A DNA stretch of 17,809 bases from an uncultured Flavihumibacter sp. (GTDB taxonomy: Bacteria > Bacteroidota > Bacteroidia > Chitinophagales > Chitinophagaceae): contig CAMLPA010000014.1 of NCBI GenBank assembly GCA_946481605.1, positions 1 to 17,809 on the forward strand, read 5' to 3'. Below the pieces are notes generated by a model. It did not search any database, was not told the DNA's origin, and was given only the letters and a program-made list of their open reading frames with translations. Shown in pieces: positions 8,780 through 16,644 of this stretch. The stretch's first letter is position 1, and the number at the start of each line of letters is the position of its first letter. The position numbers were made by a program, and so were the translations under genes.

Positions 8780-8837
8780 GCCCCCGCTTTTTGGTGATTT
8801 ACCCCCTATGGGCCCTGTAGTATATAACGCATTTTGC
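8780..8837 (+). promoter_or_regulatory. Putative HTCS operator and promoter of the susC operon
   Basis: Direct half-sites GCCCCCGCTTTTTGG (from 8780) and ATTTACCCCCTATGG (A of ACCCCC at 8801) are 21 bp apart. GCATTTTGC (8829-8837) has its TTTG 32 bp after the second A. The arrangement matches 7435-7492 position for position. The CCCCCGCTT form also matches the second half-site at the GH78 promoter. The TTTG overlaps the in-frame TTG at 8834, which argues that this TTG is not a start codon and supports ATG 8900. The predicted leader is about 55 nt. Confidence 0.72.
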
Positions 8838-8899
8838 CTTCATTGACTGTTTTTTCGACTGCAACACAAACAAAAACTTCATTTCAAAACAAACTGTTT

Positions 8900-11800
8900 A
8901 TGACCCAAAAACGACAACCGGGAAAGTTGGGGAAGCAAGGTTTCTTCTTCCTCCTATTCCTGTTTCTGGCAAACCTTACCACTTCGGCACAAACCGAAAT
9001 TACGGTAACGGGTAAGGTGCGGAGCGACTCTTCCGCACTGGAAGGCGTTACCATTACCGTAAAAGCGAATCCCGGTCGGGTGGCTGTTTCAGGCCCCGGC
9101 GGTATCTACTCCATCAAAGCGCCGGCCAACGGCATCCTTGTTTTTACCAGTGTGGGCTACCAGACTTTAGAGCAGCCCATTGAAGGTAACGACAAGATTG
9201 ATGTAAAAATGACCACCGATTTCCAGGCGATGGACAATGTGGTGGTAAGCGTAGGCTTCGGTACACAGAAAAAAACCAGCCTGGTAAGTTCCATTACTTC
9301 AGTTGACCCCAAAGAACTGAAGGGGCCAACCAGTAACCTCACCAATATGCTGGCGGGAAGGGTTGCAGGCGTAATCGCTTACCAACGGACGGGAGAACCG
9401 GGATCGGACAACGCGTCTTTCTTCATCCGCGGACTCGGTTCCTTTGGAGCGGGAAAAGTGGATCCACTGATTCTGATCGATGGTATAGAATCCACCAATA
9501 ACGACCTGGCCCGCTTGCAGCCAGATGATATTGCTTCGTTCTCCGTACTGAAAGATGCCACTGCGGCAGCAGTATACGGGGCAAGAGGTGCAAACGGCGT
9601 GTTGATTATTACCACCAAAACAGGTAAAGCAGGTGCAACATCCTTCACCGGCAGGTTTGAAAATTCTCTTTCCACCAATACAAGGAATTTCCAGCTTACG
9701 GACAATATTACCTATATGAATATGGCCAACCAGGCCGCGCTCACCAGGAACTCACCGGGCGGAGCTCCTTATTCTCAGACTAAAATCAACCGAACCACCG
9801 CGGGAGACAATCCACTGCTGTATCCGAACAACAACTGGATCGACATGCTGATCGATGATTATACCATCAACCAGCGCTTCAACTTCGGTGTTTCCGGCGG
9901 CTCAGAAAAAGCACGTTATTACATCGCAGGAACGTATAATGTGGACAATGGCTTGCTGAAAGAAAATAAGCTGAACGGCTTCAGCAACAACATCCAGTTA
10001 AAGAATTATTCCGTCCGTTCAAATATTGACCTTAAAGTCACGAATACCACATCCGCCGCACTCAGGATGTATGGCCAGTTCGATGACTACAACGGGCCGA
10101 TTGGCGACCGCAGAAGTGATGGCACCATGGGCAGTGGCGGGCAGCGTGTATTCAACCAGGCGATCTGGTCAAACCCGGTAATGTTCCCTGCTATCTATCC
10201 GCAGGCATACCTGCCGCACATCAAACACCCGCTTTTTGGTAACAGCACCATCCCTGGGCTTTCCACGCCTACTATGTACAGCAACCCTTACGCCAATATG
10301 ATGTCGGGCTTCGCACAAAGCAATGCTTCCACATTACAGGTACAGGTAGAACTGAAACAGGATATGGGCGCCATTACGCCAGGACTTTCAGGACGGGTGA
10401 TGACGTACACCAGGAGATATGGCTATTTTGATATGCAACGCAGCTACACCCCATTCTATTACAAAGCAGTTTCCTACGACGACCGGAACATTGACGCATT
10501 GAATGTACTGAATGGCGGCGGACAGAATACAATTAACCCCGTGGGTACAGAATTCCTGGGTTACTCCGAAGGGTACAAAATGGTGAACAGCATATTCTAT
10601 ACAGAAGCAGCACTGAACTACAACAGAACACTGAATGATGTTCATGAACTTTCGGGTATGGTAATCGGTACGATGCGAAACTACCTTACAGGCAATGCTT
10701 CCACGCTGGAAGCCAGTCTGCCCGCTAGGAACCTGGGCGTATCCGGAAGGTTTACTTATGGTTACGACAGGCGCTACCTCGCTGAATTTGATTTCGGCTA
10801 CAACGGTTCTGAAAAATTCGATAAAGCGTCCAGCAGGTTTGGTTTCTTCCCCTCCATAGGCCTGGCCTGGAACGTATCCAACGAAAAATTCTTCGACAGG
10901 TTCGCCGACAAAGTTACCAACCTGAAACTGAGGGGCACTTATGGCCTGGTGGGCAACGACCAGATCGGTAATTCGAACGACAGGTTCTTTTACATGTCGA
11001 TGGTGAACATGAATGCAGGCGGGTACACATTCGGGCTGGATTACAACTTTAACCCCGGCGGCATTGCAGTGCAGCGCTACGCCAACCCTGAAATCACCTG
11101 GGAAAAAACAAAACAACTGAACGTGGGCATGGACCTCACCATTATGAACGCGCTCACCTTCACAGTGGATGCTTACAAAAACAAACGTTCACAAATCCTG
11201 ATGCCCCGCTCTTATATTCCGTCCACCATGGGTCTTCAGGCGGGTGTTTCTGCTAACGTAGGAAAAACCGAAGTGAAAGGTGTTGACCTGTTGCTGAACT
11301 ACAACAAAACCATCAACAAGAAAGTATGGCTGGAAGGCAGGGCTAACCTTACTTATGCCACGGGAAAAATTACGGTGTATGATGAACCCGATTACGGAGA
11401 CGCATTGTCTAATCTGTACAGACAGGGTTCCAGGATCGGACAGGTATATGGTTACATTGCCGAGCGCCTTTTCTACGATGAAAAGGAAGTGCTGAATACG
11501 CCAAGAACACCTTATGAGAATGTAATGGGTGGCGACATCAAATACCATGATGTGGATGGCGATGGCAGAATTACCAGTAACGACGTGGTTCCCATCGGTT
11601 TGCCCACCACCCCGGAGGTCATCTACGGCTTCGGTGGCTCGGTTGGTTACGGCAACTTCGATTTCAGCATTATGTTCCAGGGTTCTGCAAGATCTTCTTT
11701 CTTCATCAACCCGCAGAACATTTCTCCCTTCGTAAGGAATGGCGGCGCACAGAACGGACTGCTCACGGCTATTGCTGAAAACCACTGGAGCGAAGACAAC

Positions 11801-12100
11801 AGGAACAGTTATGCTTTCTGGCCAAGACTCAGCAACCAGTTCATCGACAACAACAACCTCACCTCTACCTGGTGGATGAGAGATGGTTCTTTCCTCCGGT
11901 TGAAAAATATGGAATTCGGTTATTCCATCCCCACGCGCCTGTTGAATAAAATCAAATTCAAAACCACCAGGATTTACATCAACGGCAGCAACCTTCATGT
12001 ATGGAGCGCTTTCGACATGTGGGATCCTGAAATGGGCGGCAACGGCTTAGGTTACCCTGTTCAGCGTGTATTCAACGCCGGTATCAACTTCAATCTCTAA
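8900..12100 (+). CDS. susC: SusC-like TonB-dependent outer membrane glycan importer
   Basis: This protein of 1066 residues imports oligosaccharides across the outer membrane using TonB energy, in complex with the SusD protein encoded next. I chose ATG 8900 over the upstream in-frame TTG (8834) because the latter falls on the promoter element. A signal peptide precedes a TTSAQ cleavage region (about residue 30). A carboxypeptidase-regulatory-like domain follows (about 33-110), then a TonB-box-like stretch (VVVSVGFGTQKK) and the plug domain with LAGRVAGV, FFIRGLGS, PLILIDGIE and the classic VLKDATAAAVYGARGANGVLIITTK. The rest is a beta-barrel ending in NAGINFNL, with a terminal aromatic and hydrophobic strand suited to barrel assembly. 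There is no STN domain, so it is not a transducer type. The length is normal for the family. It is the first gene of a four-gene operon. Confidence 0.96.
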   Translation: MTQKRQPGKLGKQGFFFLLFLFLANLTTSAQTEITVTGKVRSDSSALEGVTITVKANPGRVAVSGPGGIYSIKAPANGILVFTSVGYQTLEQPIEGNDKIDVKMTTDFQAMDNVVVSVGFGTQKKTSLVSSITSVDPKELKGPTSNLTNMLAGRVAGVIAYQRTGEPGSDNASFFIRGLGSFGAGKVDPLILIDGIESTNNDLARLQPDDIASFSVLKDATAAAVYGARGANGVLIITTKTGKAGATSFTGRFENSLSTNTRNFQLTDNITYMNMANQAALTRNSPGGAPYSQTKINRTTAGDNPLLYPNNNWIDMLIDDYTINQRFNFGVSGGSEKARYYIAGTYNVDNGLLKENKLNGFSNNIQLKNYSVRSNIDLKVTNTTSAALRMYGQFDDYNGPIGDRRSDGTMGSGGQRVFNQAIWSNPVMFPAIYPQAYLPHIKHPLFGNSTIPGLSTPTMYSNPYANMMSGFAQSNASTLQVQVELKQDMGAITPGLSGRVMTYTRRYGYFDMQRSYTPFYYKAVSYDDRNIDALNVLNGGGQNTINPVGTEFLGYSEGYKMVNSIFYTEAALNYNRTLNDVHELSGMVIGTMRNYLTGNASTLEASLPARNLGVSGRFTYGYDRRYLAEFDFGYNGSEKFDKASSRFGFFPSIGLAWNVSNEKFFDRFADKVTNLKLRGTYGLVGNDQIGNSNDRFFYMSMVNMNAGGYTFGLDYNFNPGGIAVQRYANPEITWEKTKQLNVGMDLTIMNALTFTVDAYKNKRSQILMPRSYIPSTMGLQAGVSANVGKTEVKGVDLLLNYNKTINKKVWLEGRANLTYATGKITVYDEPDYGDALSNLYRQGSRIGQVYGYIAERLFYDEKEVLNTPRTPYENVMGGDIKYHDVDGDGRITSNDVVPIGLPTTPEVIYGFGGSVGYGNFDFSIMFQGSARSSFFINPQNISPFVRNGGAQNGLLTAIAENHWSEDNRNSYAFWPRLSNQFIDNNNLTSTWWMRDGSFLRLKNMEFGYSIPTRLLNKIKFKTTRIYINGSNLHVWSAFDMWDPEMGGNGLGYPVQRVFNAGINFNL

Positions 12101-12110
12101 ATCAACTGTA

Positions 12111-14033
12111 ATGTTCAAAGGAAAAAATATATTAATCGCATCCATCTGCACGATCCTCGCGTTCACGTCGTGCAAGAAGTATATGGATATCGTTCCGGAC
12201 AACGTCCCCACGATAGACCACGCATTCTCGCTCCGCACGCAGGCGCTCAAATACCTGACCACCTGCTATTCCTACCTTCCCAACAATGCTGATCCACAGG
12301 GCAACGTAGGCTTTCTTGGTGGTGACGAAATATGGTTCCCCTCCGAGTACCGCGAATTTGATACGGAAATATGGAGCTGGAGCATTGGAAGAGGATTTCA
12401 GAACGTGACCGAACCGCACGTGAATTACTGGGATGGTTCCCGTTATGGCGTGAACACTTTCCAGGCCATCCGGCAGTGTAACATCTTCACGGAAAATGTG
12501 TCTGACCCCGCTAAGGTGGTGGACCTTACACAAACCGAAAGAGAAAGATGGCTGGCGGAAGTAAAATTCCTGAAAGCCTACTACCATTACCTCCTGCTGC
12601 GCATGTACGGCGCGTTCCCGCTGATGGATGAGAACATCCCTGTATTCGCCGAGCCGGAGGACGTAAAAGTGAGCCGGGTACCATTCGACAGTTGCGTTAA
12701 CTACATTGTACGGTTGATGGACGAATCTATGTCGTCTCTTCCTGCATTCATCGCTGATCGCAACACGGAATTGGGCCGCATCACCCTTCCCATCGCGAAA
12801 GCCATCAAAGCCCGTGTACTTGTTCTGGCAGCCAGCCCGTTGTTCAACGGCAACCCTGACCTCGCTGCTTCAAAGAACCACGATGGAACGGCACTGTACA
12901 ACAACGAATACGACCAGCAAAAATGGGTGAGGGCTGCTGAAGCCTGTAAAGATGCGGTGCAGGAAGCCGAACTTCAGGGATTCGCCTTGTACAAATTCCC
13001 GCCCACATCATTCAAATTATCCCAACAAACCATTACCCAGCTTAGCATACGCCAGGCCATCTGCGACAGGTGGAACACCGAAAAAGTATGGGGCAATTCA
13101 AGCAGGCTCGCCAGCAGGCTACAACAGACCTGTATGGGAAGAATCGCTTCCAATGCAGCGTCCAATACCAGCATGAGGGCCATGTTCAGCGCCACCATGA
13201 AAATGGCTGAAATGTTCTATACGAAAAATGGTGTACCCATCAGCGAAGACAAAACCCTTGATTATGAAGACAGGTATCAACTCAGAACAGCCGTAGACAG
13301 TGAAAGATACCTTATTGAACCGGCTTACAAAACAGCCAGGCTCAACTTCGACCGTGAACCACGCTTCTATGCAGACCTCGGTTTCGATGGCGGCACCTGG
13401 TACCTGTACAGCAGCCCCACCAACTCCGATTCCGGCACGTATGTAATGCGTGGAAAAGCCAATCAGTATGGCGGAAGCGATATTGGCGGCGGTATCAACC
13501 AAACAGGTTACTTCATTAAGAAACTGGTAGACTGGAACTTCAGCTTCAGCGACAATGGGATAACCATCCGCTCTTACGAATGGCCCGAAGTAAGACTTGC
13601 CGACCTCTACCTCCTTTATGCAGAAGCACTGAATGAAGCAGATGGCCCACAGGATGAAGTTTGCGCACTCCTGAATAAAGTAAGGGAAAGAGCGGGTATC
13701 CCTTCCGTACAGGAAGCCTGGAGCCAGTATTCCACTAACCCGAATAAATACACGAACAAAACCGGAAGAAGAGAAATCATCAAACGTGAAAGAGCGATTG
13801 AAATGGCCTTTGAAGGAAGCCGTTTCTGGGACCTGCGCCGCTGGAAAGATGCCGCTTTTGAAATGAACCAGCCCGTAAAAGGATGGACCGTTACCGGCAC
13901 AACGGATGATACATACTACCAGGTAAGAACCATCTACCAACAGCGTTTCGTTTCCCCGCGCGATTACCTGTGGCCCATCAAACTTTACAACCTTTCCGTG
14001 AACCCCAACCTGGTACAGAATCCCGGATGGTAA
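12111..14033 (+). CDS. susD: SusD/RagB-like surface glycan-binding lipoprotein
   Basis: This 640-residue protein forms the lid of the SusC channel and binds the target glycan. The start ATG lies 10 nt after the susC stop; a GTG at 12066 in the same frame overlaps susC and is unlikely. The signal peptide ends LAFTSC (C21), followed by KKYMDIVPD, a common SusD N-terminus. The N-terminal SusD-like region contains EVKFLKAYYHYLLLRMYGAFPLMDE. The C-terminal RagB/SusD domain contains EVRLADLYLLYAEALNEA, RERAIEMAFEGSRFWDLRRWKDA, and ends with the typical DYLWPIKLYNLSVNPNLVQNPGW. Nothing is truncated. The position directly after susC and the shared transcript are standard for a PUL. Confidence 0.96.
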   Translation: MFKGKNILIASICTILAFTSCKKYMDIVPDNVPTIDHAFSLRTQALKYLTTCYSYLPNNADPQGNVGFLGGDEIWFPSEYREFDTEIWSWSIGRGFQNVTEPHVNYWDGSRYGVNTFQAIRQCNIFTENVSDPAKVVDLTQTERERWLAEVKFLKAYYHYLLLRMYGAFPLMDENIPVFAEPEDVKVSRVPFDSCVNYIVRLMDESMSSLPAFIADRNTELGRITLPIAKAIKARVLVLAASPLFNGNPDLAASKNHDGTALYNNEYDQQKWVRAAEACKDAVQEAELQGFALYKFPPTSFKLSQQTITQLSIRQAICDRWNTEKVWGNSSRLASRLQQTCMGRIASNAASNTSMRAMFSATMKMAEMFYTKNGVPISEDKTLDYEDRYQLRTAVDSERYLIEPAYKTARLNFDREPRFYADLGFDGGTWYLYSSPTNSDSGTYVMRGKANQYGGSDIGGGINQTGYFIKKLVDWNFSFSDNGITIRSYEWPEVRLADLYLLYAEALNEADGPQDEVCALLNKVRERAGIPSVQEAWSQYSTNPNKYTNKTGRREIIKRERAIEMAFEGSRFWDLRRWKDAAFEMNQPVKGWTVTGTTDDTYYQVRTIYQQRFVSPRDYLWPIKLYNLSVNPNLVQNPGW

Positions 14034-14060
14034 TCTCCTTCAACAGTAAATAACCGAAAC

Positions 14061-15257
14061 ATGAACTTACGAACCATATTTCCCGCCTTCGCCGTTTGCT
14101 CGCTCAGCATCCTGGCCGCATGTGCGAAAAAAGACGCCTTCAACGACCCGCTCACGCCCAGCAGCGGCACGCCCGGCATTGTAACCAGTGTGGCTGTTAC
14201 CAACGACAGTGCAAAAGCCGTGATCAGTTATACAGTGCCGAACATACCGGATATCGCTTATGTAAAAGCTGTATATGACATTGGTGGCGGAAGAATGCGC
14301 GAAGTGAAAGCAAGCATCTACGAAAAATCACTGGTGGCCGATGGATTTGGAGACACCCTTGAACACGATATTAAACTGTATGTCGTAAACAAGGCAGAAG
14401 TAGCCTCAGAACCCGTTACAGTTAAAGTGAAACCACTCGAAAACCCGATCTGGGGCGTGTTCCGCAATATGGAAGTACTGCCCGATTTCGCAGGAATCAG
14501 GATCAAATCGAAGAATCCCTCCAAATACAACCTGGCCATTGAAGTGATGGTAGATTCCGTTGGACAGTGGTTCCCATTCTCCGGTGTGTACACTTCACTC
14601 GACAGCATCAACGCAGCCATCAGGGGAATGGACACCATTCCCAAAAAACTCGCGGTTTACGTGAGAGACAGGTTTATGAATATAAGCGACACGTTGTTTA
14701 CCACGCTCACCCCATTCTATGAAACACCAATAGCAAAAAGCGGATACCGGGAATACGCGCTCCCGGGCGACTCCCCTTCCGCCTGGGCTTCCAACAGGGT
14801 GGCCAACCTATGGGACGGAAACACAGAAGTATGGCCCGGTGTGAACATCACCACCGACCAGGGAAAACCATCCGTGATCACTTTTGATATCGGGCGTCCC
14901 GCACAACTCAGCCGCATCATGATCTGGGATTATCCCGAATACCTGAACTCAGGCCGTGCCTTCTACTACGGCGGCAACCCAAGAAGATTTGAAATATGGG
15001 GTAGCGCCAACCCTCCGCTGGACGGCAGTTTCAACAACTGGACCCTGCTGGCGGAATGTGAGCAGATCAAACCCTCCGGACTTCCTTACGGCCAATCCAC
15101 CAACGAAGACAGAACCATTGGCTTCGCAGGACTCAACTGGGACCTTCGTTCCGATGTGCCCAAAATGCGGTACATCCGCATCAGGTGTCTGCAAAACTGG
15201 GCCGGTTCCTATTTCATGGCGCTGGGTGAAGTACAGGTGTACGGTGACCCCCGCTAA
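14061..15257 (+). CDS. Surface glycan-binding lipoprotein, DUF4959/DUF5126/DUF5000-type
   Basis: This 398-residue lipoprotein has a textbook lipobox LAAC (C21) after the signal peptide. By its overall layout I assign a DUF4959-like Ig-type domain (about 25-125), a DUF5126-like domain (about 130-225) and a C-terminal DUF5000, F5/8-type-C-like beta-sandwich (about 235-398). The last is supported by NLWDGNTEVWPG, PSVITFDIGRPAQLSRIMIWDY, FEIWGS and MRYIRIRCLQNW..LGEVQVYG. Such proteins commonly follow susCD and are thought to bind the target polysaccharide at the cell surface. The gene starts 27 nt after susD in the same operon. Domain names come from recognition of the sequence pattern, not from a search. 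The ligand is unknown. Confidence 0.85.
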   Translation: MNLRTIFPAFAVCSLSILAACAKKDAFNDPLTPSSGTPGIVTSVAVTNDSAKAVISYTVPNIPDIAYVKAVYDIGGGRMREVKASIYEKSLVADGFGDTLEHDIKLYVVNKAEVASEPVTVKVKPLENPIWGVFRNMEVLPDFAGIRIKSKNPSKYNLAIEVMVDSVGQWFPFSGVYTSLDSINAAIRGMDTIPKKLAVYVRDRFMNISDTLFTTLTPFYETPIAKSGYREYALPGDSPSAWASNRVANLWDGNTEVWPGVNITTDQGKPSVITFDIGRPAQLSRIMIWDYPEYLNSGRAFYYGGNPRRFEIWGSANPPLDGSFNNWTLLAECEQIKPSGLPYGQSTNEDRTIGFAGLNWDLRSDVPKMRYIRIRCLQNWAGSYFMALGEVQVYGDPR

Positions 15258-15283
15258 TTTGGTAATCACACAAAAAACAACAG

Positions 15284-16531
15284 ATGAAACCAGGTATATC
15301 AAAACTATTCCGGAAAGTACTGTTCGCCGGCGCACTGATCGCCGCAACAGTATCCTGTTCCAAAATGGATGAGTACAAAGAAAAATATGTTCCCAACGGA
15401 GAAATCGTGTACACCGGAAAAATAGACAGTGTGCACATGTTTCCAGGAAAAAACAGGGTGGGCTTCACCGCATTTCTCACAAACGACCCACGCGTTTCCA
15501 TATTCCGCGTTTACTGGGGCGCCAGGGCCGACTCTGCCACTTTCCCGTTGAAAGCATCAGAACTGGGCACCGCTGTGTACAGGGTGATCCCAAATGTACC
15601 GGAGGGAGAACAATCTTTTGAATTCGTCACTTTTGATGATGCCGGTAACAAATCCGTTTCTTTCTATGGAAACGTGGCCTCCTTCGGAACCAGGTTCCAG
15701 GAATCCCTCAACAACAGGGGCATCAAAGACAGTTGGCTGAATGCCGACCTGGAAACGGTAGTAAATCTCGGAGGTATGGATACCGCAACCAAAGCCATCC
15801 TTACAGAAATCCGTTACCTGACCACCAATGGCGATAGCGCCTCCATCCGTGTGCCACTGCTGTTGCCCAACACGGAATCGGATACCGTGCTGGCAAACCA
15901 TAAGTACGGTTCAGAAGTGATTTTCAGAACATACTTCCTGCCCGCGAAAAATTCCATCGATACATTCTATACTCCCTTCGCGACCTACCAACCCGTTTCA
16001 GGCGCAGCATGGATCGACCTCACCACGCAGTTCGTGAAGAACCCCGGAGCACCTTTCGCAAGGGCTTCCTGGGACGGATCAAGATGGGGTATACTCGCCG
16101 ACTGGACCAGCAACGCTGATGTAAGAAACACCTCAGGCGGAAATGGCGGATGGGAACTGCGAAGTGGTGCAGGCTTCCTCTCAATGGAAGGCGGATGGGG
16201 ACTTCCAGCCGTTCCGAATGGTAAGATTTACCAAACGGTAAGTTTACCTTATGCCGGCAAATGGCGCTTCATGGCGTATATGAACGACCTTGGCGCATCG
16301 GGCACCAAATACCTTGTGGTAAATAAAGGCACAACAGTTCCTGATTTCACCAATATTGCGTCCGCAACGCATTCCTTCAATTTCTCCACCGTTTCAAGAA
16401 CGGCAACACCTTACATCGAATTCACTGTTGATGAACCTACAGAAGTAACCATCGGTTTCGTGGCAAACATGCCCAACACCGGAAGTTATTACAAAGTAGG
16501 CAGGGTAACATTGAGTTTCCTTAAAGAGTAA
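15284..16531 (+). CDS. Surface glycan-binding lipoprotein, DUF4998/DUF5013-type
   Basis: This 415-residue lipoprotein has a signal peptide ending TVSC (C25), followed by SKMDEYKEKYV, a start typical of DUF4998 proteins. The N-terminal part (about 30-240) is DUF4998-like with two Ig-type folds (GKIDSVHMFPGKNRVGF; FRVYWGARADSATFPL). The C-terminal part (about 245-415) is a DUF5013-like beta-sandwich resembling carbohydrate-binding domains: SWDGSRWGILADWTSN, GGNGGWELRSG, KIYQTVSLPYAGKWRFMAYM, and SYYKVGRVTLSFLKE at the end. It is the last gene of the susC operon, 26 nt after the previous stop and just before the terminator at 16553. A second surface glycan-binding role is inferred from position and fold; no catalytic motif is visible. 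Confidence 0.82.
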   Translation: MKPGISKLFRKVLFAGALIAATVSCSKMDEYKEKYVPNGEIVYTGKIDSVHMFPGKNRVGFTAFLTNDPRVSIFRVYWGARADSATFPLKASELGTAVYRVIPNVPEGEQSFEFVTFDDAGNKSVSFYGNVASFGTRFQESLNNRGIKDSWLNADLETVVNLGGMDTATKAILTEIRYLTTNGDSASIRVPLLLPNTESDTVLANHKYGSEVIFRTYFLPAKNSIDTFYTPFATYQPVSGAAWIDLTTQFVKNPGAPFARASWDGSRWGILADWTSNADVRNTSGGNGGWELRSGAGFLSMEGGWGLPAVPNGKIYQTVSLPYAGKWRFMAYMNDLGASGTKYLVVNKGTTVPDFTNIASATHSFNFSTVSRTATPYIEFTVDEPTEVTIGFVANMPNTGSYYKVGRVTLSFLKE

Positions 16532-16552
16532 CAATACGAATAAACCAGCCAT

Positions 16553-16590
16553 AAGCGGGCGTATCACAAAATGATACGCCCGCTTTCTTT
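16553..16590 (+). terminator. Intrinsic terminator of the susC operon
   Basis: A perfect 14-bp inverted repeat (16553-16566 pairs with 16572-16585), rich in G and C in its lower half, encloses a 5-nt CAAAA loop. A T-rich tail TTTCTTT follows. It sits 21 nt after the stop codon of the DUF5013-type gene. It should reduce or stop read-through into the GH30 gene. Confidence 0.9.
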
Positions 16591-16644
16591 CAACCTGTTA
16601 TCCCATCATTTTCTTTACATTTAATGTTTCAGAATACTATCATA
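16586..16644 (+). promoter_or_regulatory. Possible weak promoter region of the GH30 gene
   Basis: Between the terminator and the GH30 start there are 59 AT-rich bases. TACATTTA (16616-16623) matches seven of eight positions of the Bacteroidota -7 consensus TAnnTTTG. No convincing -33 element is seen at the expected distance, and no C-rich half-site is present. Expression may instead depend on read-through of the terminator. Confidence 0.25.

Noticed and set aside
8834..8899. Upstream extension of susC to a TTG start
   Set aside because: The TTG overlaps the TTTGC promoter element, and the extra 22 residues would precede an already complete signal peptide.
10388..11116. Long minus-strand open frame of 242 codons inside susC
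   Set aside because: It is the antisense of the conserved SusC barrel region; the composition is that of a reverse-frame shadow and no family is recognisable.
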